Assembly: GCF_000720115.1 (NCBI RefSeq)
Contig: NZ_JOIR01000053.1
Span: 1-33,589 of the forward strand
From: Streptomyces sp. NRRL F-2580
GTDB lineage: Bacteria; Actinomycetota; Actinomycetes; Streptomycetales; Streptomycetaceae
Length of the DNA: 33,589 nucleotides
Reading direction: 5' to 3'
Shown here: piece after piece, positions 15,707 through 23,843 of the stretch
How the letters are laid out: each line of letters starts with the position of its first letter
Position numbering within the stretch: position 1 is the first letter of the stretch
The notes under the pieces: model-generated
What the model saw: only the letters and a program-made list of their open reading frames with translations
What the model was told of the DNA's origin: nothing
Database searches by the model: none
Position numbers and translations under genes: made by a program

Positions 15707-17911
15707 TCAGGCCGTCGGGAGGGCGATCAGCCGCTTCTGCTCGCGGAGGTAGAGCTGCTTGCCGTCCGGATCCGGCGTCAGGGCGTAGGCGCTCGTCTTG
15801 TAGTGCCAGACCGCGCTCTGGGTGCGGATGCGGACGGCCCGCAGGCCCGCCGCGTCCATGCTGTAGATGTGGCTCGGGGTGACTACAGGGGCGATGTCGC
15901 GATTCGGCTTCGTGCCCTCCGGCAGGACGTCCGTCCACTGCAACGTGCCGAAGACGGCGCTGATGGCGACGATGCCGCGCGTGCCCTCCACGGCGTAGAC
16001 GATCCCGTCGCGGACGGCCGGCATGCCGTACCGGCGCCGGGCGCCCACCTCGCCCGCATCGCGGTCCGCGCCGAAGACCCAGGCGGACCCGCCGTCGGTG
16101 AGCCGCAGCGCGTGCACCCTCTTGGCGCCGACGTACACGCGGTCGTCATCCGTGGCCAGCCGGCCCGGCGTGGCGCCGGGTGCTTCCAGCGACACGTTCC
16201 AGCGCTCGGCGCCGCTGCCGGCGTCGTGCACGGACACCCGCAAGGCGCCGCTTGTCTCGGCGTGCTGCCACAGCAGTACGCCGCCGCGTACGGCCTTGAC
16301 GCCGACGGGGGTCGGGCGCCCCAACTGCACCTGCTCCTCGGTGGGTGCCTCCGTCGGCTGCCGCCACAGTTCCTTGCCGGTCTTCAGGCTCGCGGCCACC
16401 ACGGACCACTGGTCGCTCCCGGCCGCCTTGGTGTAGAGGAACACGGTGTCGCCGGCCACACCGAGGATCTGGTTGAGCGTGTTCGTGCCGTCGTACGCGG
16501 GAAGTCGGACGAGCGGCGCCTGCTCCTTGTCGTTCTCCAGGGACAGGGGTACCACCGCGAGGGCCTTGTCCGCGGCGTCCGGCTTCCTGACCGCGTAAAG
16601 GGACTTGCCGTCGGTGGCGACGCGCCAGACGTGCGCGAACCCCTGGATGTTCCTCACGTGCTTGCCGTCCTGCCGGAAGACCCCGCTGGTCGTGTTTCCG
16701 GTGGCCATGACGAGCATGCCGTTCACCGGCAGAGGGGCGCTGTCCGCCAAGGGGCGCTCCAGGTCGGCCTGCCACAGCGCGTCCGGCGGCGGTTCCAGCG
16801 TGGGCTGCCCGGCGTCCGCGGCCCCGCCCCCGTCTTCACCGCGGTTGCCGAGCCACGCCCACATCCCGCCCCCCGCCGCGAGCGCGACGGCGCCGGCCGC
16901 GGCCCCGGAGACCGCGAACAGCCTGCGGCGTGACATGCCGGCGCCGTCGGCGACGACGGTGTCCGCCTCCCCGAGGGGCGCAGGCAGCCGGAGCGGCGGC
17001 TCCTGCCACACCGCCGCGCTGCGCCGGGCGATGTCCGCGAGCACCGGCTGCGGCAGCCCGTCCGCGAACGGGGCGCCGCCGGGCGTGAGCAGGTCCGCCA
17101 GCTCGGCCGTCGTGGACCGCTGGGCCGGGTCCTTGGCCAGGCAGCGGGCGAGCACCGCCGCCAGCGCCGCCGGTACGCCGCCCAGGTCGGGCTCCGCGTA
17201 CCGCACCCGGTACAGCAGGTCCGCGGCCTGCCCGCCGCCGAAGGGGCCGTGCCCGGACGCGGCGAACACCAGGACGCCGGCCAGCGCGAACACATCGCCG
17301 GCCGGGGAGTGTTCGAGGCCGCCGGCCTGCTCGGGCGACATGTAGGCGGGGGTACCCGCCGCGGCCCCGGTGCGGGTCAGCCGCTCGTCGCCGAGGGCGC
17401 GCGCGATGCCGAAGTCGATGACCTTGGGCCCGGCCGCCGTGACCATGATGTTGGACGGCTTGAGGTCACGGTGCACCACGTCCGAGCGGTGCAACTGCCC
17501 GAGCGCCAGGGCCAGATCCGCGCCCAGCGAGCGGACGCACGGCTCGGGCAGCGGACCGCAGAGCCGGACCGCCTCGTCGAGCTGGGGCCCGATGACGTAC
17601 TCGGTGGCCAGCCAGGGCGTCGCCGCCAGCGCGTCGGAGGCGAAGACGCGCGCTCCGTACCGGTCGCCGATGACCCGGGCGGCGTCCGCCTCCAGCCGGA
17701 ACCGGGTACGGAAGGTGGTGTCGGCGGCGATCCGGGCGTGCACGGTCTTCAGCGCGACCGTCCGCCCGGCCGCCGAACGGGCCAGGTAGACCGTGCCCAT
17801 GCCGCCGCTGCCGAGCCGGGCGAGCAGCCGGAAATCGCCGAGGTGCTGCGGATCGTCGTGCGTGAGCGGTGCGAGCGGGGCGCGGTTGGCGCGGGGTGCC
17901 GGGACGGGCAT
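15707..17911 (-). CDS. Membrane Ser/Thr protein kinase with PQQ-type beta-propeller
   Basis: A 734-residue Hanks-type kinase. Kinase domain about 27-280: glycine loop GSGGMGTVY (34-42), VALK with Lys55, HRDLKPSN with Asp149, DFG at 166-168, MSPEQ at 191-195. A basic SRRRL at 327-331 precedes a single membrane helix (about 331-354), and the rest is a repeat domain with PQQ-like blades (for example VSVHDAGSGAERWNVSLEAP, VFGADRD, VEGTRGIVAISAVFGTLQWTD) expected outside the membrane. So the kinase probably faces the cytoplasm and the propeller senses an extracytoplasmic signal. ATG 17911 starts 4 bp after the stop of the upstream pseudokinase gene, so the two are translationally linked. All catalytic residues are present. 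Confidence 0.93.
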   Translation of the reverse strand: MPVPAPRANRAPLAPLTHDDPQHLGDFRLLARLGSGGMGTVYLARSAAGRTVALKTVHARIAADTTFRTRFRLEADAARVIGDRYGARVFASDALAATPWLATEYVIGPQLDEAVRLCGPLPEPCVRSLGADLALALGQLHRSDVVHRDLKPSNIMVTAAGPKVIDFGIARALGDERLTRTGAAAGTPAYMSPEQAGGLEHSPAGDVFALAGVLVFAASGHGPFGGGQAADLLYRVRYAEPDLGGVPAALAAVLARCLAKDPAQRSTTAELADLLTPGGAPFADGLPQPVLADIARRSAAVWQEPPLRLPAPLGEADTVVADGAGMSRRRLFAVSGAAAGAVALAAGGGMWAWLGNRGEDGGGAADAGQPTLEPPPDALWQADLERPLADSAPLPVNGMLVMATGNTTSGVFRQDGKHVRNIQGFAHVWRVATDGKSLYAVRKPDAADKALAVVPLSLENDKEQAPLVRLPAYDGTNTLNQILGVAGDTVFLYTKAAGSDQWSVVAASLKTGKELWRQPTEAPTEEQVQLGRPTPVGVKAVRGGVLLWQHAETSGALRVSVHDAGSGAERWNVSLEAPGATPGRLATDDDRVYVGAKRVHALRLTDGGSAWVFGADRDAGEVGARRRYGMPAVRDGIVYAVEGTRGIVAISAVFGTLQWTDVLPEGTKPNRDIAPVVTPSHIYSMDAAGLRAVRIRTQSAVWHYKTSAYALTPDPDGKQLYLREQKRLIALPTA

Positions 17912-17915
17912 CGGG

Positions 17916-18851
17916 TCAGTGCACCTTCTGGGCAGTGGCGAACGGCTGTTGCGGGGTCGGGAGTTCCGCGGCGAGCAGCGCGGCCGACTGGGCGGCGAGC
18001 GCGGCGACGATCCGGCTCGGCAGCGGTACGGCTCCATGGTCGAGGACCGTCCCGGCCTGCGCGCACGGGCCCTCGGACGGGGCGGGGCCCGCCCCGGGGG
18101 ACACGAGTTCGCCCAGCACGTCCTGCGCGGACTGCGGCCGGACCGCCGGGTCGGACGACAGGCAGGATCCGACCAGCGTCCGCAGACCCGGCGGCAGTTC
18201 GCTCTGCTCGGGCACGGTGTGGCCGGTCGAGGCGTACGCCAGGACGGCACCCAGCGCGAAGACGTCCCCGAGCGGCCGCGGGCGGCCCCCCGACGCCTGC
18301 TCCACGGCCAGGCAGCCCGGATCGAGCCCGGGCAGCCCCGTCCGATGCGTCCCGTCGGGAGCCGCGGCCCGTACGGCGCCGAAGCAGGTCAGCAGCGGTC
18401 CGCCCGCGGTGACCAGGACGGCGGCCGGTGACAGCCCGGCGTGCGCCACCCCCTGGGCGTGCGCGGCGGTCAGCCCCTCGGCGAGTGCGGCGCCGAGCCT
18501 GCGGACGGTGTCCTCGGGCAGCGGCCCGCCGTACGCGGCGAGGACGGCCGGCAGCGGCAGCGCGGGCGTGTACGGGGCCGCGTACCAGGGGAAGCCGGCC
18601 GTGCCGCCCACCTCCGCGATGCGGAGGAACCGGGGCACGGACAGCCGCCGGGCGCCCTCGGCCTCGATCGCCCACCGGGACGGATCGGCGCCGACCCGGG
18701 GCACGCAGACGAGGACGGTGCGCTCCCCGTCGGCGGTGCGCCCCAGGTAACGGCGTTCGGCAACGGTGCGCTCGGTGGACTCGGAGTCGAGCCGGGCCAG
18801 GATCACGTACGGCCCCACGTGCGACGGGTCGTCGTGACGAAGGCGTTCCAT
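17916..18851 (-). CDS. Ser/Thr pseudokinase without catalytic motifs
   Basis: A 311-residue protein clearly built on the Hanks kinase fold but lacking its chemistry. The glycine loop is gone (LDSESTERTVAE), the VAIK Lys is replaced (TVLVCVP near 46-51), the HRDLKPSN loop reads HAGLSPAAV (137-145, catalytic Asp to Gly139), and DFG reads CFG (156-158). The activation and C-lobe landmarks VEQASGG and GDVFALGAVLAYASTG remain, so the frame is kept under selection. It has no clear membrane helix or propeller; the C-terminal 60 residues are Ala/Pro-rich. It sits between two active PQQ-propeller kinases on the same strand, 4 bp from the next one, so regulation or scaffolding of those kinases is the natural guess. 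Confidence 0.88.
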   Translation of the reverse strand: MERLRHDDPSHVGPYVILARLDSESTERTVAERRYLGRTADGERTVLVCVPRVGADPSRWAIEAEGARRLSVPRFLRIAEVGGTAGFPWYAAPYTPALPLPAVLAAYGGPLPEDTVRRLGAALAEGLTAAHAQGVAHAGLSPAAVLVTAGGPLLTCFGAVRAAAPDGTHRTGLPGLDPGCLAVEQASGGRPRPLGDVFALGAVLAYASTGHTVPEQSELPPGLRTLVGSCLSSDPAVRPQSAQDVLGELVSPGAGPAPSEGPCAQAGTVLDHGAVPLPSRIVAALAAQSAALLAAELPTPQQPFATAQKVH

Positions 18852-18957
18852 GTGCGCTCTCCCGGGTCGGTTGATCGGCCCCGAGCCTAAGCGGTCCCTG
18901 CCGGAGCGGCTGAACCGGGCGGGAACCGCGTGCGGGCGAACGGGCCGGGAGCGCGCC

Positions 18958-21063
18958 TCACTTCTCGACGGTGGGCATGGCCGTGAGCCTCCCGTCGTTG
19001 ACGAGGAAGACGCGGTTGCCCGCGCCGGACATGCCCCAGGGCCCCCGCGATTGGGCCGACCAGGTCCAGTACCGCTTGCCGCTCACGATGGAGTGGGCCG
19101 AGACGCCCTGCCCGTCTCCCTGGACGACCCAGACCGTACCGGCCTGCACGACCGGAGGAGTGTGCGGCGGCGGACCCTTCGCGCCGCGGTCCATCTGACG
19201 TGCCCCGCCGAGCTCGGTGAACACCTGGCACAGCGTCGTACCGTCCATCGCGAACACCATGTCGCCCCACGAGACCGCGGGGCCCCAGCCGCCGGCCCCC
19301 GGCTGCGGGGCTTCGCCGGCCTTGGTCTCCTTGTCCTTCCACACCGCGACACCCGTCCTGATGTCCAGGGCCGTCAGGCTCCGACCGCCGAGGTAGACGA
19401 CGTCTTCCACGACGAGCGGCTGCAGGGCGGACCTCGCCTGGTTGCCGACCCGCCAGACCGTTGCTCCGGAAGCGGTGTCGACGGCGATGACATCGCCGTC
19501 GGCGCCGAAGACGACGAGCCGGCCGGTTCCGACCGCGGCCCGCGGCCCGGGTGCCTTCACGGCTGCCTCGGGAAGCGGCACCGTCCAGCGGACCTTGCGC
19601 CCGGCGGTGTCCACGGCGCGCAGCTTCCCGCCGCGCGTCACCAGGTAGACCGCCGACTCGTCCGCGGTCAGGATGCGACCGGTGTCGGCGTCCCCCACCG
19701 ACCACTCCTGCCTGCTGGTGGAGGCCTCGAAGCCGAGCAGTGCCCCACCGGAGCCCGCGGTCGCGAACCGGTTGCCGGGCAGTGCGACGAGCCCGGCGGC
19801 CGGCCGGACGTCGGGCAGCCGCCACTTCTCCTTGCCGTCGGTCGTCAGACGCGCCGCGAGGCCGCCGCCCGCGGCCGCGAAGACGACCACGTCGAGTACC
19901 GGCAGCGGGGTGGTGACCACGCCGTCGACCGGTCCCGCCGCCACGGGCAGCGGACCCCACAGCTCGCCCGGAGGCGTCCCGTGCTTCCCGGCGAGAATCG
20001 ACAGCGGCTCGGCGTCCCTGGCCGGTCCGGCCGCGGGGATCTTGCGCGGCTCCTCGCGCAGCATCCACCAGGCGCCCGTGGCCCCGCCGGAGGCGGCCAG
20101 TACGCCCCCCGCCGCCAGCGCGGTGCGCAGCAGCCGCCTGCGGGACGGCCCGGTCCCGGACCCCTGCCCGACGACCGTGGCCTGCCGGTCGGCCTCGGCT
20201 CCCCGGCGCTCGATGTCCTGGGCCAGGGCTCCGGTGCGCCAGACCCGGTCCGCTCCCGGCGGCGGGGCGAAGGCGCCCGCGATCTGCTCGGGGGCCGGGC
20301 GGTGCGCGGGGTCCTTGGCGAGGCAGGGCGCGATCAGCTGCCGCAACCCGGGCGGTACGGAGTCCAGTCGCGGCTCTCCGTGCACCACCTCGTACTGCAC
20401 GGCGGCCACATGGCTCCCGTCGAAGGGGCGCTGCCCGGTGGCCGCGTACGCCAGCACCGCGCCCAGCGAGAAGACGTCGGCGGCCGGTCCGACGCGCTGA
20501 CCGAGCACCTGCTCCGGAGCGCCGTACCCGGGGGTGACCGGAACCTGGCCCGTGGTGGTGAGCGTCAGCCCGTGCTCGGGGCGGGCGATGCCGAAGTCGA
20601 TGACGCGCGGGCCGGCCGAGGTGAGCACGATGTTGGCCGGCTTCAGGTCGCGGTGCACCAGCCCGGCCGCGTGGATGTCCCGCAGGGTGGCGGCGAGCGA
20701 GGCGGCGAGGGCGCGCACGCCGTCGGGGTCGAAGGGCCCGTACTGGCGGACGGCGTCGTCGAGGGTGGGCCCGGACAGGAACTCGGTCGCGATCCAGGGC
20801 CGGCTGTCGGTCTCCTCGATTTGCGCGTTCAGCACGCGGGCGACGCCGCCGCTGGTGACCGCCCGGGCGGTGTGCGCCTCGCGCAGGAACCGCCGGGCGA
20901 GGTGCGGGTCGTGCGCGAGCTCCGGCAGCAGCACCTTGACGGCCGCCGTGCCCCCGCCGTCGTCCCGGCCGAAGTAGACCTTGCCCATGCCGCCCTCGCC
21001 GAGTACGCCGAGGACGCGGTACGGGCCGAGCCGGATCGGATCACCGGCGCCGAGGGGTTTCAT
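18958..21063 (-). CDS. Membrane Ser/Thr protein kinase with PQQ-type beta-propeller
   Basis: A 701-residue Hanks-type kinase. The kinase domain (about 13-270) has LGEGGMGKVY (21-30), AVK with Lys43, HRDLKPAN with Asp139, DFG at 156-158 and GYGAPEQ (179-185). SRRRLLRTALA (307-317) leads into one membrane helix (about 311-333). Residues about 360-700 form a PQQ-like propeller with several blade motifs (LGFEASTSRQEWSV, RAVDTAGRKVRWTVPLP, IAVDTASGATVWRVG, TALDIRTGVAVWKD). Start ATG 21063 has AGGAAG upstream; the frame stays open further up but that part overlaps the Lrp gene. It starts 29 bp after the Lrp stop and is followed 106 bp on by the pseudokinase, so the four genes may form one transcript. 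Confidence 0.93.
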   Translation of the reverse strand: MKPLGAGDPIRLGPYRVLGVLGEGGMGKVYFGRDDGGGTAAVKVLLPELAHDPHLARRFLREAHTARAVTSGGVARVLNAQIEETDSRPWIATEFLSGPTLDDAVRQYGPFDPDGVRALAASLAATLRDIHAAGLVHRDLKPANIVLTSAGPRVIDFGIARPEHGLTLTTTGQVPVTPGYGAPEQVLGQRVGPAADVFSLGAVLAYAATGQRPFDGSHVAAVQYEVVHGEPRLDSVPPGLRQLIAPCLAKDPAHRPAPEQIAGAFAPPPGADRVWRTGALAQDIERRGAEADRQATVVGQGSGTGPSRRRLLRTALAAGGVLAASGGATGAWWMLREEPRKIPAAGPARDAEPLSILAGKHGTPPGELWGPLPVAAGPVDGVVTTPLPVLDVVVFAAAGGGLAARLTTDGKEKWRLPDVRPAAGLVALPGNRFATAGSGGALLGFEASTSRQEWSVGDADTGRILTADESAVYLVTRGGKLRAVDTAGRKVRWTVPLPEAAVKAPGPRAAVGTGRLVVFGADGDVIAVDTASGATVWRVGNQARSALQPLVVEDVVYLGGRSLTALDIRTGVAVWKDKETKAGEAPQPGAGGWGPAVSWGDMVFAMDGTTLCQVFTELGGARQMDRGAKGPPPHTPPVVQAGTVWVVQGDGQGVSAHSIVSGKRYWTWSAQSRGPWGMSGAGNRVFLVNDGRLTAMPTVEK

Positions 21064-21092
21064 GGCGTACTGCTTCCTGTCGTTCACGGGTG

Positions 21093-21551
21093 TCAGCGGA
21101 AGTCGACGGGCAGGCCGTTCGGTTCCTTGATGCGCTTCATGATGATCTGCGAGTTGACCTCCGTGATACCGGAGAGGGCCGTCAGCTTCTCGATCCACAG
21201 CCGCTCGTACGCGCGCAGGTCCGCGACGGCGATGCGCAGCAGGCAGCCGGGGCTGCCGAAGAGGCGGTAGGCCTCGATGACGTCGGGAATGTCCTGGAGG
21301 GCCGCCTCGAAGGCCTCGACCGCCTCGCGGTCGCGGCGCACCTCGATCGAGACGAGCACCTCGAAGCCTCGGCCCACCGCCTCGGGGGAGATCACGGCGC
21401 GGTAGCCCTGGATCACCCCGTCCTGTTCCAGCTGGCGCACCCGACGCATGCAGGGGGAGGGGGTCAGACCCACGCGCTGGGCGAGCTCCTGGTTGCTGAG
21501 GCGGCCGTCGGCCTGGAGCTCGCGCAAGATATCCCTGTCAATCGCATCCAT
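21093..21551 (-). CDS. Lrp/AsnC-family transcriptional regulator
   Basis: A 152-residue feast/famine regulator. The N-terminal winged helix-turn-helix (DAIDRDILRELQADGRLSNQ, then ELAQRVGLTPSPCMRRVRQLE) is followed by the ligand-binding RAM domain (about 65-140, with IEAYRLFGSPGCLLRIAVAD). Such proteins bind an amino acid and form octamers on DNA. ATG 21551 gives the standard family start; a GTG at 21569 would add six residues. The gene is divergent from an asparaginase gene, and the 139-bp spacer holds a CGCAAT-N3-ATTGCG dyad, so self-regulation and control of asparagine use are likely. Confidence 0.93.
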   Translation of the reverse strand: MDAIDRDILRELQADGRLSNQELAQRVGLTPSPCMRRVRQLEQDGVIQGYRAVISPEAVGRGFEVLVSIEVRRDREAVEAFEAALQDIPDVIEAYRLFGSPGCLLRIAVADLRAYERLWIEKLTALSGITEVNSQIIMKRIKEPNGLPVDFR

Positions 21552-21594
21552 GACGCAATTATCACCCACGCTGTGTCACAGGCCCGGTGGAAGA

Positions 21595-21650
21595 CGCAAT
21601 CACATTGCGCGTAGACCGCTCTATCATTGCTGCTTTGAGCACATATGTGC
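21595..21650. promoter_or_regulatory. Palindromes in the Lrp/asparaginase divergent region
   Basis: CGCAAT-CAC-ATTGCG (21595-21609) is a perfect 15-bp dyad; its left part GACGCAAT is repeated directly at 21552-21559, next to the Lrp start. GCACATATGTGC (21639-21650) is a perfect 12-bp palindrome about 40 bp upstream of the asparaginase ATG. The region is clearly richer in A/T than its surroundings. The first dyad resembles the short symmetric sites of Lrp/AsnC proteins. Confidence 0.55.
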
Positions 21651-21690
21651 GAGTGACCATGAGTGAGTACGAGAAGGGCGGCCACGGCCA

Positions 21691-22692
21691 ATGGGACGGA
21701 TCGTCGTCATCAGCACCGGCGGAACGATAGCCAGCCGCTGGCAGGGCTCCGGCTTCGCCGCGGACGCCGACGGGAGCGAGGTCATCGCGACCGCGCCGCT
21801 GCCCGAGGGCGTCACGGTCGAGGTCGTGGACCTGTTCAGCGTGAACAGCCCCCGGCTCACCACCGCCCACCAGCTCACCCTGCTGCGCACCGTGCACGAG
21901 GTGCTCGCCGATCCCGACGTGGACGGCATCGTCGTCACGCACGGCACCGACACCCTGGAGGAGTCGGCGTTCCTCGTCGACCTCCACCACCACGACCCGC
22001 GCTCCGTCGTGTTCACCGGATCGCAGCGGCCCATGGGCACCGCCGACGGGGACGGGCCGGGCAACCTCTACGACGCCCTGCTCACCGCCGCGAACACCCG
22101 CGGCCTCGGCGTGCTGATCGCCTTCGCCGGGCGGGTCCACGCCGCGCGGGGCACGGTGAAGACCCAGGCCGTGGAGCTGGACGCGTTCGCGGATCCCTCG
22201 AAGGAACTGCTCGGGAAGATCGGCTTCGGCAAGGTCACCATCCTGCGCACCCCGCAGCGCCCGGCCCCGCTCCCGCTCCCGGCGATGCCGGAACTCCCGC
22301 CGCGCGTGGACGTCGTGGTCCACCACGCCGACGGTGACCCGCTCCTGCTGAACGCCGCCGTCGAGGCGGGCGCGCGCGGCATCGTCCTCGTCGGCACCGG
22401 CGCGGGCAACGCCACCCCGGAGATCGTGACCGCGGTCGAGGCCGCCGTCGCGCGCGGGGTGCTGGTCGCGCTGAGCACGCGGGTCATGGCCGGGCCGGTC
22501 ACCGAGATCTACACGCACGGCGGCGCGGTGGACCTGGTGGCCGCCGGAGCCGTCCCGACGGGCACCCTGCGCGCCGGCCAGGCCCGCATCGCGGTCCTCT
22601 CCGCCCTCCTCGCCACCGACAACCCGGTGGAACAGACCCGCATCCTGCGCCTCACCCTCAACGCGGCAAGCCCGATCCTGGCCGAGGTCTAA
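21691..22692 (+). CDS. L-asparaginase
   Basis: A 333-residue asparaginase/glutaminase-family enzyme hydrolysing L-asparagine to aspartate and ammonia. Both catalytic threonine motifs are present: STGGTIAS (8-15, nucleophile Thr12) and THGTDTLEE (83-91, with Thr86-Asp87). FTGSQRP and GNLYDALLTA are further family landmarks, and the C-terminal ITEIYTHGG-like segment (TEIYTHGGAVDL) completes the active site region. No signal peptide, so it is cytoplasmic. ATG 21691 places TGGTIA at the usual position. The divergent Lrp/AsnC gene is its probable regulator. Confidence 0.93.
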   Translation: MGRIVVISTGGTIASRWQGSGFAADADGSEVIATAPLPEGVTVEVVDLFSVNSPRLTTAHQLTLLRTVHEVLADPDVDGIVVTHGTDTLEESAFLVDLHHHDPRSVVFTGSQRPMGTADGDGPGNLYDALLTAANTRGLGVLIAFAGRVHAARGTVKTQAVELDAFADPSKELLGKIGFGKVTILRTPQRPAPLPLPAMPELPPRVDVVVHHADGDPLLLNAAVEAGARGIVLVGTGAGNATPEIVTAVEAAVARGVLVALSTRVMAGPVTEIYTHGGAVDLVAAGAVPTGTLRAGQARIAVLSALLATDNPVEQTRILRLTLNAASPILAEV

Positions 22693-22696
22693 CCCA

Positions 22697-22798
22697 CCTC
22701 AAACGCCGGAGGGGCTGACATCGCGCTCCGCGCAATGTCAGCCCCTCCGGCACTTGCGGGATGACGCCGGGCACATCCGGCCCCGACGGCGTTTGAGG
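22697..22798. terminator. Nested inverted repeat, REP-like, between asparaginase and meaB
   Basis: An inner hairpin has exact 17-nt arms (22705-22721 and 22735-22751) capped by GCGC-TCC-GCGC. An outer pair, CCTCAAACGCC (22697-22707) and GGCGTTTGAGG (22788-22798), is also exact. It lies between convergent genes, so it can terminate both. The CTCAAACGCCGGAGGGGCTG element is, from memory, a frequent dispersed intergenic sequence in Streptomyces chromosomes. Confidence 0.75.
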
Positions 22799-22849
22799 CG
22801 CGGGGGGCCGGGGGCCGGCCCCCGGCAACGGCGCCGCACACGCCACGGG

Positions 22850-23833
22850 TCAGACGCCCCCGAAGGCGGACAGGATGCGGTCCGCCGCGGAGGTCGGGGT
22901 GACGGACCCCGCGCGTACCGCGGCCTCAAGCTCCGGCGCGAGCTCCCGCACCGCGGGATCCGCCCGCAACCGCTCCAGCAGCTCCTCCCGGACCATCGAC
23001 CACGTCCACTCCACCTGCTGCGCAGCCCGCTTCGCCGTCAGCCGGCCCCCCGCGTCCAGCAGGGTCCGGTGCTGTTCGAGGCGGTTCCACACCTCGTCCA
23101 GCCCGGCCGACTCCCGCGCACTGCACGTCAGGACCGGCGGCGTCCAGGCCGCGTCCACGGGGTGCATCAGCCGCAGCGCGCCCGACAGTTCCCGCGCCGC
23201 CGCCTTCGCGTCGCGCTCGTGCGGGCCGTCCGCCTTGTTGACCGCCAGGACGTCCGCCAGTTCCAGGACGCCCTTCTTGATGCCCTGCAACTGGTCGCCC
23301 GTACGGGCCAGGGAGAGCAGCAGGAAGGAGTCGACCATGCCCGCCACCGCGGTCTCCGACTGGCCCACGCCGACCGTCTCGACGAGGACCACGTCGTAGC
23401 CCGCCGCCTCCATCACGATCATCGACTCGCGGGTGGCCTTGGCGACTCCGCCCAGCGTGCCCGCCGACGGGGACGGCCGTACGAACGCCGCCGGGTCCAC
23501 CGACAGCCGCTCCATCCGGGTCTTGTCACCCAGGATGGAGCCGCCCGTGCGCGTGGACGACGGGTCCACCGCGAGGACCGCGACCCGGTGGCCCAGACCC
23601 GTCAGCATGGTGCCGAACGCGTCGATGAAGGTGGACTTGCCCACCCCCGGGACACCGCTGATGCCGATCCGGCGGGCCCGCCCCGCGTGCGGCAGCAGCT
23701 CCGTCAACAGCCCCTGCGCCAGCCCCCGGTGAGCGGGCAGGGTGGACTCGACGAGGGTGATCGCGCGGGCGATGAACGCGCGCTTCCCGTCGAGCACCCC
23801 CTTCGCGTAGGCCTCGATGTCGATCTTCGGCAC
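22850..23833 (-). CDS. meaB: Methylmalonyl-CoA mutase-associated GTPase MeaB
   Basis: A 327-residue P-loop GTPase of the MeaB/ArgK family, which loads and protects the adenosylcobalamin cofactor of methylmalonyl-CoA mutase. Walker A GVPGVGKST (60-68), AVDPSSTRTGGSILGDKTRM, the Walker-B-type VLVETVGVGQSE and the guanine-specificity NKAD are all present. Length is normal. It is the third gene of the mutA-mutB-meaB operon, 10 bp after mutB, which fixes its partner. Confidence 0.96.
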   Translation of the reverse strand: MPKIDIEAYAKGVLDGKRAFIARAITLVESTLPAHRGLAQGLLTELLPHAGRARRIGISGVPGVGKSTFIDAFGTMLTGLGHRVAVLAVDPSSTRTGGSILGDKTRMERLSVDPAAFVRPSPSAGTLGGVAKATRESMIVMEAAGYDVVLVETVGVGQSETAVAGMVDSFLLLSLARTGDQLQGIKKGVLELADVLAVNKADGPHERDAKAAARELSGALRLMHPVDAAWTPPVLTCSARESAGLDEVWNRLEQHRTLLDAGGRLTAKRAAQQVEWTWSMVREELLERLRADPAVRELAPELEAAVRAGSVTPTSAADRILSAFGGV

Positions 23834-23843
23834 CGGCGGCCGC

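Noticed and set aside
13158..15938. Long antisense frame across the MMPL gene
   Set aside because: The opposite strand encodes a transporter with helices and Asp-Tyr relay motifs; the antisense product is charged low-complexity sequence.
17916..18851. Active Ser/Thr kinase
   Set aside because: HRD reads HAG, DFG reads CFG, the VAIK Lys and the glycine loop are missing.
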